Positions 15,460-27,247 of a DNA stretch of 37,544 nucleotides are shown piece by piece. How positions within the stretch are numbered: position 1 is the stretch's first letter; every line of letters starts with the position of its first letter. Source of the DNA: Bacillus paramycoides (GTDB taxonomy: Bacteria; Bacillota; Bacilli; Bacillales; Bacillaceae_G); assembly GCF_001884235.1 (NCBI RefSeq), contig NZ_MAOI01000049.1, positions 1 through 37,544 on the forward strand. Reading direction: 5' to 3'. A program made the position numbers and the translations under genes. A model generated the notes under the pieces. It was not told where the DNA came from. It saw nothing but the letters and a program-made list of their open reading frames with translations, and made no database searches.

Positions 15460-16656
15460 TTAATCTAAAATTTTCACAAACGGTTCATCTTGCTTCGCTT
15501 CACGTATAATAATAGCTTCTGGGCGTTCTACAGATTTAATCGTTACTTGTACTTTCATATAATTCGGGAAGTATTCCGTAACAAGTCCTGCTACATATTG
15601 TGTAAAACCAATTACTTCAGCTTTCCCATTAAATTGGATAGGAATTTCAAGTTTCATTTCCTTTAATTCATCATCCTTATACATCCCAGTACCGATAACA
15701 GCTGTATAATCACCTTGGAAATACTCGCTTAATTTCGCTTTAAAGTTTGCTACTCTTGCAAGGTCTTCACGTTTATTATCTGTTTTTGCTTGTTCAGACG
15801 GGAACAAGTAATATTTCTCATTGATTGGTTTCCAATCCTCAACCGTTTCACTACCTTTTTCTACCTTAGCATAAGAAACAAAATTCCCCGGCACAAGCGA
15901 AGACTTTGGACCTTGACGGTAAATTGCAAAGGTAACCGGAATATTTTTTACTTTAGGATCTTTTTGCTGCATTACTTTCAGTATCTCTTGTGCCATTCTT
16001 TTCCCTTCAGCCAACATTTTTTTATCTGAGATTTCAGCCTCACGAGGATAACCATGCTCTTCATTATAATACTGGACAGAATTCATCGCTAATCCAACTA
16101 CAATGCCACTAGGTTCAGCAGCGTTCTCACCTTTTTGTTCATAATAATCATGCTCTAAAATATTTGATATATATATTGGATTTTTTTTATTTTTCACTTC
16201 TAGTGACTCTGGGCCTTCACTTAAGGCTGGATTCAGTCCGATATTCGGAAATTTAACTGCATCTTTTTTTAACTTGTCCTCTAGATCTTTTTGTTCAGCA
16301 TCTGTACGCTTTCTTTTTACAAGCATTTGTATAGTTTGAGCATCTAGAACATTTCCGCCTTTAAAGAAATAATCTTTCGTACTAAACGATTCTTTCGCAA
16401 TACGCATGAGCCCCGTTTCAAACTCATCTATATCTAGACGACTATTTAAACCTTGTACAACTAAACCACGTGCCTTACCTGGATCAAATGGAACCGTCGT
16501 CTTATAATATTCATCCGAAATGGAGTATTTCGGGATAACCGCTTGCTCTTTCGCTTTCCCCGATTTCTCAACTACTTTTTCATCTTTGTTGGCACCCGTG
16601 CTACACCCACTTACAAGTAGGCCTAGACTTAATATCACTAACGCTATTTTTTTCAT
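15460..16656 (-). CDS. camS: CamS-family sex-pheromone-type lipoprotein
   Basis: A 398-residue lipoprotein (YerH in B. subtilis). The signal peptide ends in the lipobox LVSGC with the lipidated cysteine at residue 18. In enterococci and staphylococci the processed signal peptide of CamS relatives acts as a conjugation pheromone; the role of the mature protein in Bacillus is unknown. The conserved order pcrB-pcrA-ligA-camS supports the identity. The start follows AGAGGTG, 16 nt after ligA, and a strong terminator ends the operon. Confidence 0.92.
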   Translation of the reverse strand: MKKIALVILSLGLLVSGCSTGANKDEKVVEKSGKAKEQAVIPKYSISDEYYKTTVPFDPGKARGLVVQGLNSRLDIDEFETGLMRIAKESFSTKDYFFKGGNVLDAQTIQMLVKRKRTDAEQKDLEDKLKKDAVKFPNIGLNPALSEGPESLEVKNKKNPIYISNILEHDYYEQKGENAAEPSGIVVGLAMNSVQYYNEEHGYPREAEISDKKMLAEGKRMAQEILKVMQQKDPKVKNIPVTFAIYRQGPKSSLVPGNFVSYAKVEKGSETVEDWKPINEKYYLFPSEQAKTDNKREDLARVANFKAKLSEYFQGDYTAVIGTGMYKDDELKEMKLEIPIQFNGKAEVIGFTQYVAGLVTEYFPNYMKVQVTIKSVERPEAIIIREAKQDEPFVKILD

Positions 16657-16672
16657 CGTAAGTTTGCACCTC

Positions 16673-18697
<2,025 letters not shown>

Positions 18698-20953
18698 CTA
18701 TTGTTTCGTCACAGGTGCAAATTTCGCTAATAAACGTTTAATACCAATTGGACTTGGGAACGCAATATCTAATTCTTTTGCATCTCCCTCACCTTTTACA
18801 CTTACAACTGTACCGACTCCCCATTTCTGGTGGGAAGCTTTGTCACCTACTGCCCAACCAATTTGCTCGCCACCTGTTGTCTTAACAGCCGGACGTACGA
18901 AAGCTGAGCGAGAACGTGTTGTCGTTGCACTTGCCGTTGCGCCTGTCGTTCTTCCTTTTGCACCAAACGAAGTTTCACGCTTCGGCGCTGTTTCATTTAA
19001 TGATTCCACTAACTCTGTCGGAATTTCTGTAATAAATCGAGATGCTGCATTCATACTTGTTCTACCAAATAAAGTACGCATTTGAGCATTGGATAAGTAT
19101 AACTCTTCTTCTGCACGGGTAATACCTACATAGGCAAGACGACGTTCTTCTTGCATTTCATCTTCTTCCATAAGAGAACGAGTATGTGGGAATATCCCTT
19201 CCTCTAAACCAACAATAAAGACAACTGGGAATTCTAATCCTTTCGCTGAGTGCATCGTCATTAAAATAACTTCTTCACCAGCAGTTGGATCTTCATCTAC
19301 ACGATCAATATCTGCAACAAGAGCTAAGTCTGTTAAGAATGCAACAAGGCTCTTATCTTCGCTTTGAGATTCAAATGTTTGCGTAACAGATAAAAACTCG
19401 TCTAAGTTTTCTAAACGGCCTTCTGCTTCTAAAGAACGCTCATTTTTCAACATATCGCGATAACCTGTTTTTTCAATAACTTCTTCTACTAATTCTGTAA
19501 CAGATAAATACTCTTGCATATTTACCCAGTTGTGTAATAAACTTGCGAATTCTTTTACTGCCTTTGTTATTTTTGCACTTACTCCAACATGCTCAATCTC
19601 ATCGAATACAGCAGTTAATGAAATTCCATTTTGTACGCCATAATTAATAATTTTATCGATAGAAGTAGCACCAATCCCGCGCTTTGGCATGTTAATAATA
19701 CGTGCAAAACTAATCTCATCATCTGGATTCCCAATTAGACGCAAATACGCCAAAATGTCTTTAATCTCTTTACGGTCGTAGAACTTAGTACCGCCGACAA
19801 TTTTGTAAGGGATATTAGATTTCAGGAAAATCTCCTCGACCATACGAGACTGTGCATTCGTACGATATAATACCGCAAAATCAGTATATTTTCGGTTCCC
19901 CATTTGAATATCATCACGAATTTTTTTCGCAACAAAATACGCTTCGTCCTTTTCGGTTGCAGCACGATAATACGAGATTTTGCTTCCAACTTGATTGTCT
20001 GTCCATAATTTCTTCGGTTTACGGTTTGAATTTTTTTCAATAACAGCATTAGCTGCATTTAAAATATTTTGTGACGAACGATAGTTTTGTTCTAACAGGA
20101 TAACTTGCGCATTCTCATAGTCTTTTTCGAATGACAAAATGTTAGAAATGTCTGCACCACGCCAGCGGTAAATAGACTGGTCAGAATCACCTACAACGCA
20201 TAGATTTTTAAAACGTGCTGCTAAATGTTTAACAAGAAGGTACTGCGCTTTGTTCGTATCTTGATACTCATCAACGTGAATATATTGGAACTTACGCTGA
20301 TAAAACTCTAGTACTTCTGGAACACGCTCAAATAACTGAATTGTTGTCATAATTAAATCATCAAAGTCTAATGAGTTATTTTTCAGAAGACGTTTTTGAT
20401 ATTCTGTATATACATCGCTCGTTAATTTTTCATATGGATCAGCGATTGTAATTTTTTTTGCATATTTATCTGCAGATAACAGTTCATTTTTCGCATTACT
20501 AATACCGGCTAATATAGAGCGTGGCTCAAACTTCTTCGGATCAATATTGCGCTCTTTCATAATTTTCTTCACAACAGTTAGCTGATCACCTGCATCTAAA
20601 ATTGTAAAGTTACGATTAATCCCAATGCGGTCAATATCTCGTCGCAAAATACGCACACACATTGAGTGGAATGTAGAAATCCAGATGTCTTCTGCTTCTG
20701 GTCCAACAAGTGTATCAATACGCTCGCGCATTTCACGGGCAGCCTTATTTGTAAAGGTAATCGCTAATACATTCCATGGCGCCACACCTTTTTCACCAAG
20801 CAAATACGCAATACGATGTGTTAACACACGTGTTTTACCACTACCGGCGCCTGCCATTAATAGTAGTGGTCCATTCGTTGTTTGTACTGCTTTCTGTTGC
20901 TGTGGGTTTAAACCATTTAATAACCTATCTGTCATACTCATATGTGCCTGCAC
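18698..20953 (-). CDS. pcrA: ATP-dependent DNA helicase PcrA (probable GTG start)
   Basis: A 751-residue superfamily 1A 3'-5' helicase (UvrD/Rep group). It works in nucleotide excision repair, rolling-circle replication and removal of RecA and stalled polymerase. Walker A AGAGSGKT is at 34-41 and motif II DEYQD at 228-232, with the later motifs QNYRSS and [12 protein letters not shown]. The C-terminal tail after about 670 carries a Ser/Thr/Arg-rich linker and a Tudor-like segment that contacts RNA polymerase in the family. The GTG begins directly after the pcrB TAG, five bases after GGAG, suggesting coupling; an ATG four codons later is the alternative. Confidence 0.95.
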   Translation of the reverse strand: MQAHMSMTDRLLNGLNPQQQKAVQTTNGPLLLMAGAGSGKTRVLTHRIAYLLGEKGVAPWNVLAITFTNKAAREMRERIDTLVGPEAEDIWISTFHSMCVRILRRDIDRIGINRNFTILDAGDQLTVVKKIMKERNIDPKKFEPRSILAGISNAKNELLSADKYAKKITIADPYEKLTSDVYTEYQKRLLKNNSLDFDDLIMTTIQLFERVPEVLEFYQRKFQYIHVDEYQDTNKAQYLLVKHLAARFKNLCVVGDSDQSIYRWRGADISNILSFEKDYENAQVILLEQNYRSSQNILNAANAVIEKNSNRKPKKLWTDNQVGSKISYYRAATEKDEAYFVAKKIRDDIQMGNRKYTDFAVLYRTNAQSRMVEEIFLKSNIPYKIVGGTKFYDRKEIKDILAYLRLIGNPDDEISFARIINMPKRGIGATSIDKIINYGVQNGISLTAVFDEIEHVGVSAKITKAVKEFASLLHNWVNMQEYLSVTELVEEVIEKTGYRDMLKNERSLEAEGRLENLDEFLSVTQTFESQSEDKSLVAFLTDLALVADIDRVDEDPTAGEEVILMTMHSAKGLEFPVVFIVGLEEGIFPHTRSLMEEDEMQEERRLAYVGITRAEEELYLSNAQMRTLFGRTSMNAASRFITEIPTELVESLNETAPKRETSFGAKGRTTGATASATTTRSRSAFVRPAVKTTGGEQIGWAVGDKASHQKWGVGTVVSVKGEGDAKELDIAFPSPIGIKRLLAKFAPVTKQ

Positions 20954-21643
20954 CTACTCTCCTTTTACTGCTTTCACTGTTTTTAACGCAGCTTTTATAT
21001 CATCATAAATAACATTTCCAACAACTACTGTATCAGCATACTGTGCCATTTCTTTTGCTTGTTCTGCATTAGAAATACCACCGCCATAATATAACTTAGC
21101 TTGTTTCAATTCTGCTTTTACATTTTTAACAAGTTCAATATCTCCATACGTACCGCTATATTCTAAATAGAATATCGGTAAACGTAATAGCTTGTCTGCT
21201 AAACGCGCGTATGCAATAACATCATCTTCTGTTAAATCACATTTTGCATCTGTAAGTTGGGCTACTTTCGCTTCGGGATTTAAAACACAATACCCTTCCA
21301 TGAAAATTTCGTCCCAATCCATAATATCCCCAAATTCTTTCAATGCCTCATGATGAACACCCGTTACCCATTCTACTTTTCGGCTATTTAAAACACTTGG
21401 GATGTAATAAAAATCAAAACCTGGTGTGATTGCTTCCACATCAGAAACCTCTAACACACAAGGAACTGCATATCTACGAATGCTAACTAGCATGTGTAAT
21501 ACATTATCAATTGTAACTCCATCACTTCCGCCGACAATTACCGCGTCTGTCCCTGATTCACAAATCATTTCTAAATGTTCATCGCTTAACTCCTTATTTG
21601 GATCAAGCTTAAATACATGTTTCCATTTGGAAATATCGTACAT
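20954..21643 (-). CDS. pcrB: Heptaprenylglyceryl phosphate synthase
   Basis: A 229-residue TIM-barrel prenyltransferase. Bacillus PcrB joins heptaprenyl diphosphate to sn-glycerol-1-phosphate, an archaeal-type ether lipid step. Conserved residues seen are K12 in FKLDP, FYLEYSG at 158-164 and the phosphate-binding YYGGGI at 185-190. The ATG at 21641-21643 (MYDISKW) follows AAAGGAAGGGTG and matches the B. subtilis N-terminus. A longer in-frame start 15 codons upstream would bury this ribosome site and is rejected. It is first in the operon with pcrA, ligA and camS. Confidence 0.94.
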   Translation of the reverse strand: MYDISKWKHVFKLDPNKELSDEHLEMICESGTDAVIVGGSDGVTIDNVLHMLVSIRRYAVPCVLEVSDVEAITPGFDFYYIPSVLNSRKVEWVTGVHHEALKEFGDIMDWDEIFMEGYCVLNPEAKVAQLTDAKCDLTEDDVIAYARLADKLLRLPIFYLEYSGTYGDIELVKNVKAELKQAKLYYGGGISNAEQAKEMAQYADTVVVGNVIYDDIKAALKTVKAVKGE

Positions 21644-21741
21644 GAAAACACCCTTCCTTTTTCTAATCATATCTATATTCCTACTCAAAAGAGCAGTTAA
21701 TTTTTATCAGGATTTTTGAACTTCCTCTACTACATCTGTTC

Positions 21742-21773
21742 AAAAAGGAGAGTGAAGTTTCGATCTCCCTTTT
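21742..21773. other. Hairpin in the pcrB leader, possible attenuator
   Basis: AAAAAGGAGA and TCTCCCTTTT pair with one bulged base around a 12-nt loop. On the minus strand the stem is followed by CTCTCCTTTTTG, a short T run. It lies in the leader between the likely pcrB promoter and pcrB. Whether it terminates transcription is unknown. Confidence 0.4.
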
Positions 21774-21785
21774 ATGCATTCTTTC

Positions 21786-21794
21786 ATTATAACA
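21786..21794 (-). promoter_or_regulatory. Extended -10 promoter upstream of pcrB
   Basis: TGTTATAAT on the minus strand is a perfect TG-N-TATAAT box. The -35 region is poor. Transcription would start near 21780, giving a leader of about 135 nt before pcrB. Confidence 0.5.
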
Positions 21795-21819
21795 AAAAAA
21801 GCTACCTACACACACGCCC

Positions 21820-21901
21820 AATCCAACATCTTTTTCAACGTCAAATGTTGGATTACATATCAAAAAACTTATACGGAATACTAACAAATGAAATAGTATT
21901 C
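21820..21901. promoter_or_regulatory. Two perfect inverted repeats between pcrB and the DUF2892 gene
   Basis: AATCCAACAT (21820-21829) with its inverse (21845-21854), and GAATACTA (21876-21883) with its inverse (21894-21901). Both lie between the divergent pcrB and DUF2892-like gene and may be operators for the latter. A weak TTGGAT/TATACG promoter for the plus-strand gene overlaps them. Confidence 0.4.
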
Positions 21902-21938
21902 TCTATTTCGAAGTTAAGCTAAAAGGAGTGTTTTTCTA

Positions 21939-22316
21939 ATGAAGCAAAACATCGGTACAATTAGTGCTCTAATTCGAATTACACTCGGATTCATTTTACT
22001 TGGTTGTAGTACTGCCAAGCTCATACGCAAACCACATTGCACTTGGTCTAAAGTTTTGCTATGGATAGGTGCAATGAAAATTGCAGAGGGAATTGTTCGT
22101 TTCTGCCCGATTGCTGAAGTGTGTAAATTTGGGAAATATATGAATATGGGCGCATTTAAAATGCCTAGCATGAATTTTACTGAAAAAGGACATACTAAAA
22201 AAGAAGTTAATCAAGCTTCCAGTCATGACAAACCAAAGTCAAATGGAAGTTATGATGCTTCTGACAAAGAGATTGAGTCAGCGATTGAAGAATTAATCCT
22301 GGCAAAACCGCTTTGA
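21939..22316 (+). CDS. DUF2892-like (YgaP transmembrane type) membrane protein
   Basis: A 125-residue protein. The first 68 residues resemble the DUF2892/YgaP membrane domain: QNIGTISALIRITLGFILL, a basic loop with HCTW, a second hydrophobic segment (LLWIGAMKIAEGIVRF), then CPIAEVCKFG. The paired cysteines in CPIAEVC are typical of the family. The tail from about residue 85 is polar and likely cytoplasmic. AAAGGAG lies upstream of the ATG at good spacing. A single gene with its own terminator; function unknown. Confidence 0.75.
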   Translation: MKQNIGTISALIRITLGFILLGCSTAKLIRKPHCTWSKVLLWIGAMKIAEGIVRFCPIAEVCKFGKYMNMGAFKMPSMNFTEKGHTKKEVNQASSHDKPKSNGSYDASDKEIESAIEELILAKPL

Positions 22317-22348
22317 ATCATTTGTCACGATGCAAGATGCTCTCAAAG

Positions 22349-22380
22349 AGACTTAGCTGCTGCAGTGGGCGGCTAAGTCT
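22349..22380 (+). terminator. Intrinsic terminator of the DUF2892-like gene
   Basis: AGACTTAGCTGC and GCGGCTAAGTCT (one G-U pair) enclose an 8-nt loop and are followed by TCTTTATTTT. Confidence 0.8.
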
Positions 22381-22464
22381 TCTTTATTTTACCATAAATC
22401 AGAACGTACATTCTTATTTTTCGGAGTTTTACCCCTAAAACGTACATAAAAGATATCAGTCAAT

Positions 22465-22479
22465 AAAATTCAGAAAATT
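22465..22479 (+). promoter_or_regulatory. Candidate CodY box upstream of the SPFH gene
   Basis: AAAATTCAGAAAATT matches 13 of 15 positions of the CodY consensus AATTTTCWGAAAATT. It lies 13 bp upstream of the putative -35. CodY control, in response to branched-chain amino acids and GTP, is an inference. Confidence 0.45.
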
Positions 22480-22492
22480 AGGTGTAAACCTC

Positions 22493-22522
22493 TTGCATGT
22501 AATGATATAAAAGTGATATCAT
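22493..22522 (+). promoter_or_regulatory. Candidate promoter of the SPFH/RHH operon
   Basis: TTGCAT (22493-22498) is followed after 18 bp by TATCAT (22517-22522). The -10 sits at the centre of the 28-bp dyad, so a protein on the dyad would exclude RNA polymerase. Confidence 0.5.
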
Positions 22523-22531
22523 TTTTATATC
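22504..22531. promoter_or_regulatory. 28-bp near-perfect dyad over the SPFH operon promoter
   Basis: GATATAAAAG-TGATATCA-TTTTTATATC has one mismatched pair out of 14. TGATAT half-sites recur at 11-bp spacing (22503, 22514), with their inverses at 22516-22521 and 22527-22532. It ends just before the AGGAGG ribosome site. Ribbon-helix-helix proteins bind such arrays, and one is encoded in this operon, so autoregulation is plausible. Confidence 0.6.
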
Positions 22532-22544
22532 AGGAGGCGATCAT

Positions 22545-23390
22545 ATGAAAGAAAAACAAGTTTTTTATGTAAATGGTTTTCTCGGTATTATTGGGATTTT
22601 GATTTTAGCCGCTATCGGTGTATTTTGCCTTGTGCAAGAAATTTTTATAGTAGCAGCATTAACTATTATTTTAGCTGCGGTTCTCGCGACAGGTATTGGC
22701 ATCGTTCAACCGAACCAAGCAAAAGTAATTACGTTTTTCGGTAATTATTTAGGGACAATTCGTCAAAATGGTTTATTTTTAACAATTCCATTCGCATTTC
22801 GTCAAACCGTATCTTTACGTGTTGAAAACTTTAACAGTAAGAAGTTAAAAGTAAACGATGTTGAAGGAAATCCAATTGAAATTGCAGCTGTTATTGTATA
22901 CAAAGTTGTTGATTCTGCAAAAGCAATTTTCGGTGTTGAGCATTACGATCGATTCGTAGAAATTCAAAGTGAAACAGCAATCCGCCACGTTGCAACTAAA
23001 TATCCTTATGATAATTTCCAAGATGAAACTTGCATCACGTTACGCGGAAATACTGTGGAAATTTCAGAAGAGCTAAAACGCGAATTAGAAGCACGTCTTG
23101 AAATTGCTGGTGTAGAAGTGTTAGAAACTCGTTTAACGCATTTAGCTTACGCAACAGAAATTGCTCATGCAATGCTACAACGTCAACAAGCGAAAGCGGT
23201 ATTAGCTGCTCGAAAAGAGATTGTTGAAGGCGCTGTAAAAATGGCTAAAGATTCAATCCTCATGCTAGATGAAGAAGGCGTACTTGATTTAGATGACGAG
23301 CGTAAAGCAAATATGGTGAACAACTTATTAGTTGCCATCGTTTCAGATAAAGGTGCGCAGCCAGTTATTAATACAGGAAGCTTATATTAA
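22545..23390 (+). CDS. SPFH-domain (stomatin/prohibitin-like) membrane protein
   Basis: A 281-residue protein with two N-terminal hydrophobic segments (about 8-30 and 32-53), then a band-7/SPFH domain (about 55-220) beginning [19 protein letters not shown] and including the typical [12 protein letters not shown] segment. A helical part with [20 protein letters not shown] follows at about 206-233. SPFH proteins oligomerise into membrane cages or microdomain scaffolds; no FtsH, NfeD or protease gene is adjacent. The start follows AGGAGGCGATC. The next gene, 15 nt downstream, encodes an Arc-like DNA-binding protein, a pairing worth noting. The family call is firm; the role is not. Confidence 0.88.
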   Translation: MKEKQVFYVNGFLGIIGILILAAIGVFCLVQEIFIVAALTIILAAVLATGIGIVQPNQAKVITFFGNYLGTIRQNGLFLTIPFAFRQTVSLRVENFNSKKLKVNDVEGNPIEIAAVIVYKVVDSAKAIFGVEHYDRFVEIQSETAIRHVATKYPYDNFQDETCITLRGNTVEISEELKRELEARLEIAGVEVLETRLTHLAYATEIAHAMLQRQQAKAVLAARKEIVEGAVKMAKDSILMLDEEGVLDLDDERKANMVNNLLVAIVSDKGAQPVINTGSLY

Positions 23391-23405
23391 AGGTTGTAAG
23401 TAATT

Positions 23406-23570
23406 ATGGCTAAAAAGAAAAGCTTTCCATTACGTATTGATCCTGAATTACACGCAGTCATCGAAAAATGGGCGAATGATGAATTTCGTAGCGTCAACGC
23501 ACACATCGAGTATTTACTTCGAGAAATGGCAAAGCAAAAAGGAAAATTGAAAAAAGATAAAGATGCATAA
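23406..23570 (+). CDS. Arc-like ribbon-helix-helix protein
   Basis: A 54-residue protein with the ribbon-helix-helix layout: basic N-terminus and beta strand KSFPLRIDP, helix A ELHAVIEKWANDEF, a turn, then RSVNAHIEYLLREMA, closely resembling the RSVN-x-EI second helix of phage P22 Arc. A lysine-rich tail ends it. Such proteins bind DNA as dimers or tetramers. It is 15 nt after the SPFH gene with a weak AAAGG site, and before a shared terminator. It may repress its own operon through the upstream dyad. A toxin-antitoxin role is not supported, as no toxin-like partner is seen. Confidence 0.82.
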   Translation: MAKKKSFPLRIDPELHAVIEKWANDEFRSVNAHIEYLLREMAKQKGKLKKDKDA

Positions 23571-23600
23571 AAATCCCGCTGAGAAATCAGCGGGATTTTT
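23570..23600. terminator. Bidirectional terminator between the RHH gene and purD
   Basis: A 13-bp perfect stem (AAAATCCCGCTGA and its inverse) with a GAAA loop carries T runs on both strands. It ends the SPFH/RHH operon on the plus strand and the pur operon on the minus strand. Confidence 0.92.
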
Positions 23601-23606
23601 TATACA

Positions 23607-24881
<1,275 letters not shown>

Positions 24882-24905
24882 TCATCCTCCAATAATTAAA
24901 TAAGT

Positions 24906-24934
24906 ACAAACTAGAAGCTATGCTCCTAGTTTGT
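24906..24934. other. Hairpin upstream of purD
   Basis: ACAAACTAGGAGC and GCTTCTAGTTTGT pair on the minus strand with one G-U pair around a 3-nt loop. No T run follows on that strand, so it is probably an mRNA processing or stability hairpin and not a terminator. Confidence 0.5.
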
Positions 24935-24950
24935 TTTCATATCAATAAAA

Positions 24951-25091
24951 GTTTAAAAAGGAGGATCGAGAGAACCGAGCAGGTCGAGGCGCATTCGCCA
25001 GGAGGACACGGAGTGTAGCTGTCCTACATGAGTACCGCACTGGCAATGCAACGACGACATGCGCAGGTTATCTTGACCGGACTTTTTAAAC
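24951..25091. repeat. 141-bp nested inverted-repeat element in the purH-purD gap
   Basis: Perfect 10-bp terminal inverted repeats, GTTTAAAAAG (24951-24960) and CTTTTTAAAC (25082-25091), bound a segment clearly richer in G+C than its surroundings. Inside are nested pairs in proper order: GGTC/GACC, GCGCAT/ATGCGC, GCCAG/CTGGC and AGGACA/TGTCCT. It would fold as a long branched hairpin in the pur mRNA. On the minus strand a 46-codon frame runs from the ATG at 25091-25093, right after the purH stop, to a TAA at 24953-24955, so the whole element is open. It lacks a good ribosome site. It is probably a mobile intergenic repeat of the bcr type; a match to a known class is unverified. Confidence 0.75.
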
Positions 25092-25099
25092 ATCCTCTA

Positions 25100-26635
25100 T
25101 TAATGTTTGAAATGACGTACGCCAGTGAACACCATAGCAATCCCATACTCATCTGCCATCTTAATAGAATCCTCATCACGGATTGATCCACCTGGTTGGA
25201 TAATTGCTGTAATACCTGCTTTTGCTGCTTCTTCTACTGTATCTGGCATTGGGAAGAAGGCATCAGATGCAAGTGCGCTGCCTTGTGCTTTTTCGCCAGC
25301 TTGTGTAATTGCAATTTTTGCAGAACCTACACGGTTCATTTGTCCAGCACCGACGCCAATTGTCATATCATCTTTCGCTAAAACAATTGCATTTGATTTC
25401 ACATGTTTTACAACTTTCCAAGCTAGTTTTAAATCTTTCCATTCTTGCTCTGATGGTTCACGTTTCGTTGGAATCGAAATCGTACTTTCATCTAATGATA
25501 ACGTATCTTCCTCTTGAACAAGAAGACCACCTTGTACAGAAGTTAGCTTTTTGCTTGCAGTCGTTGCCTTTTCAATATTTACAGTTAGTAGGCGTAAGTT
25601 TTTCTTACTTTGCAACACTTCTAAAGCTTCCTGTGAGAAAGAAGGTGCAATAACAATTTCTAAGAAAATCTCATGTAGCTTTTCAGCTGTAGCTTTATCA
25701 ATTTCACGATTTGCTGCAATAATGCCTCCGAAGATTGATACTGGATCCGCTTCATAAGCACGTGTGTATGCTTCATGAATATCAGCACCCACTCCAACGC
25801 CACATGGATTCATATGTTTTACCGCTACTACTGCTGGTTCTGTAAATTCTTTTACAATGCTAAGTGCTGCGTCTGCATCGTTGATATTGTTATAAGACAA
25901 TTCTTTACCGTGCAACTGTTCTGCGTATGCAACAGAAGAAGTTGCAGCGAATGGCGCTTTATAGAATGTTGCTTTTTGATGTGGATTTTCTCCATAACGT
26001 AAATCTTGCTTTTTCTCAAATGTCACAGTTAATGTTTCTGGGCTTTCTTCACCCATTTGCTCTGTTAAATAATTAGAAATTAATGCATCATATGCTGCTG
26101 TATGACGGAATACTTTCGCTGCTAATTTACGTTTCGTTTCATCTGCTACTTCACCGTTCTCTTTCAGTTCTGCTAATACAACATCATAATCTACTGGATC
26201 TACAATTACCGATACAAATTTATGATTTTTCGCAGCAGAGCGAATCATTGTTGGGCCACCGATATCAATATTTTCAATTGCATCAGCAAATGTTACATCA
26301 GGCTTGGCGATTGTTTCTTTGAATGGATATAAGTTTACAACAACAAAATCAATTGCTTGAATACCTAATTCATTCATTTGCGCCACATGCGTTTCATTAT
26401 CACGTACTGCTAATAGACCACCATGGATATTTGGATGTAATGTTTTTACACGTCCATCCATAATTTCAGGGAAACCAGTTACTTCAGAAATACCGATTAC
26501 TTGTAAACCGTTTTCTTCTAGTAATTTTTTCGTACCACCTGTTGAAATAACTTCAATCCCTTGTTCAAGTAAACCTTTAACAAATTCTACTACACCTGTT
26601 TTATCTGAAACACTTACTAATGCACGCTTTTTCAT
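25100..26635 (-). CDS. purH: Bifunctional AICAR transformylase / IMP cyclohydrolase
   Basis: A 511-residue enzyme for the last two steps of IMP synthesis: formylation of AICAR with 10-formyl-THF, then ring closure. The MGS-like cyclohydrolase domain is at about 1-195 (STGGT at 31-35, TLHPNIHGG at 65-73). The transformylase domain follows, with LRYGENPHQ at 212-220 and the catalytic K273-H274 in VKHMNPCG. The length equals B. subtilis PurH (512). It lies 24 nt after purN. Normal in all visible respects. Confidence 0.97.
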   Translation of the reverse strand: MKKRALVSVSDKTGVVEFVKGLLEQGIEVISTGGTKKLLEENGLQVIGISEVTGFPEIMDGRVKTLHPNIHGGLLAVRDNETHVAQMNELGIQAIDFVVVNLYPFKETIAKPDVTFADAIENIDIGGPTMIRSAAKNHKFVSVIVDPVDYDVVLAELKENGEVADETKRKLAAKVFRHTAAYDALISNYLTEQMGEESPETLTVTFEKKQDLRYGENPHQKATFYKAPFAATSSVAYAEQLHGKELSYNNINDADAALSIVKEFTEPAVVAVKHMNPCGVGVGADIHEAYTRAYEADPVSIFGGIIAANREIDKATAEKLHEIFLEIVIAPSFSQEALEVLQSKKNLRLLTVNIEKATTASKKLTSVQGGLLVQEEDTLSLDESTISIPTKREPSEQEWKDLKLAWKVVKHVKSNAIVLAKDDMTIGVGAGQMNRVGSAKIAITQAGEKAQGSALASDAFFPMPDTVEEAAKAGITAIIQPGGSIRDEDSIKMADEYGIAMVFTGVRHFKH

Positions 26636-26659
26636 TTATCCTTCACCCCTGGTTGTATG

Positions 26660-27247
26660 TTAGTTAACGGTTGGCTCTTTCACAGACTGAACAATTTGAT
26701 TCACTGTATTGACGTACAATTTATGCTCAACTTGTTGAATTTTCTTTTGTAAGCTTTCTCTCGTATCCCCTTCAGATACAACTACTGCTTCTTGTGCAAT
26801 AATTGGACCTGTATCCATACCTGCATCTACATAATGAATTGTTACTCCAGTTACTTTCACACCTGCTTCTAATGCTTGACCGACAGCATCTTTACCTGGA
26901 AAACTCGGTAGTAGTGATGGATGAATATTAATAATCTTCCCGCCGTACGCTTCTAGTAAAGTCGGCCCAATTAAACGCATATATCCAGCTAAAATAACAT
27001 AATCAATTTCATATTCTTCTAGTTTCTTTAATATTTCTTTTTCAAATGCTTCCTTTGACTCATATGCTTTCGCTGAAAAGGCGAAACACGGAATATGATG
27101 ATAATGTGCCCGCCCAATAACGCGTGCCTCTGGTTTATCACATACTAATAGACTAATATCTGCATCCAATCTTTTTTCTTCTACTGCATTAACGAGAGAT
27201 TGAAAGTTAGATCCGCTTCCAGAAGCAAAAACTGCTAATCTACTCAT
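26660..27247 (-). CDS. purN: Phosphoribosylglycinamide formyltransferase
   Basis: A 195-residue folate-dependent GAR transformylase (step three). Seen: ASGSGSN at 8-14 for phosphate binding, and the catalytic N107, H109 (in NIHPSLLP) and D145 (in AGMDTGP). It overlaps purM by 4 bases (ATGA), so the two are translationally coupled. No formate-dependent purT is in the window. Confidence 0.97.
   Translation of the reverse strand: MSRLAVFASGSGSNFQSLVNAVEEKRLDADISLLVCDKPEARVIGRAHYHHIPCFAFSAKAYESKEAFEKEILKKLEEYEIDYVILAGYMRLIGPTLLEAYGGKIINIHPSLLPSFPGKDAVGQALEAGVKVTGVTIHYVDAGMDTGPIIAQEAVVVSEGDTRESLQKKIQQVEHKLYVNTVNQIVQSVKEPTVN

Noticed and set aside
21644-21688. N-terminal extension of PcrB by 15 residues
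   Set aside because: It would bury the strong ribosome site before MYDISKW and is absent from B. subtilis PcrB.
21914-22171. 85-codon minus-strand frame
   Set aside because: Antisense to the DUF2892-like gene, which has a good ribosome site and recognisable domain features.
23406-23570. Antitoxin of a toxin-antitoxin pair
   Set aside because: Ribbon-helix-helix proteins are often antitoxins, but the neighbour is an SPFH protein and no toxin-like gene is present.
24951-25091. Insertion sequence or tRNA-like gene
   Set aside because: No transposase, no flanking target duplication I can see, and no cloverleaf or anticodon arm; a nested-hairpin repeat fits better.
25125-25517. 130-codon plus-strand frame
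   Set aside because: Antisense within purH, which has all catalytic residues; no ribosome site.
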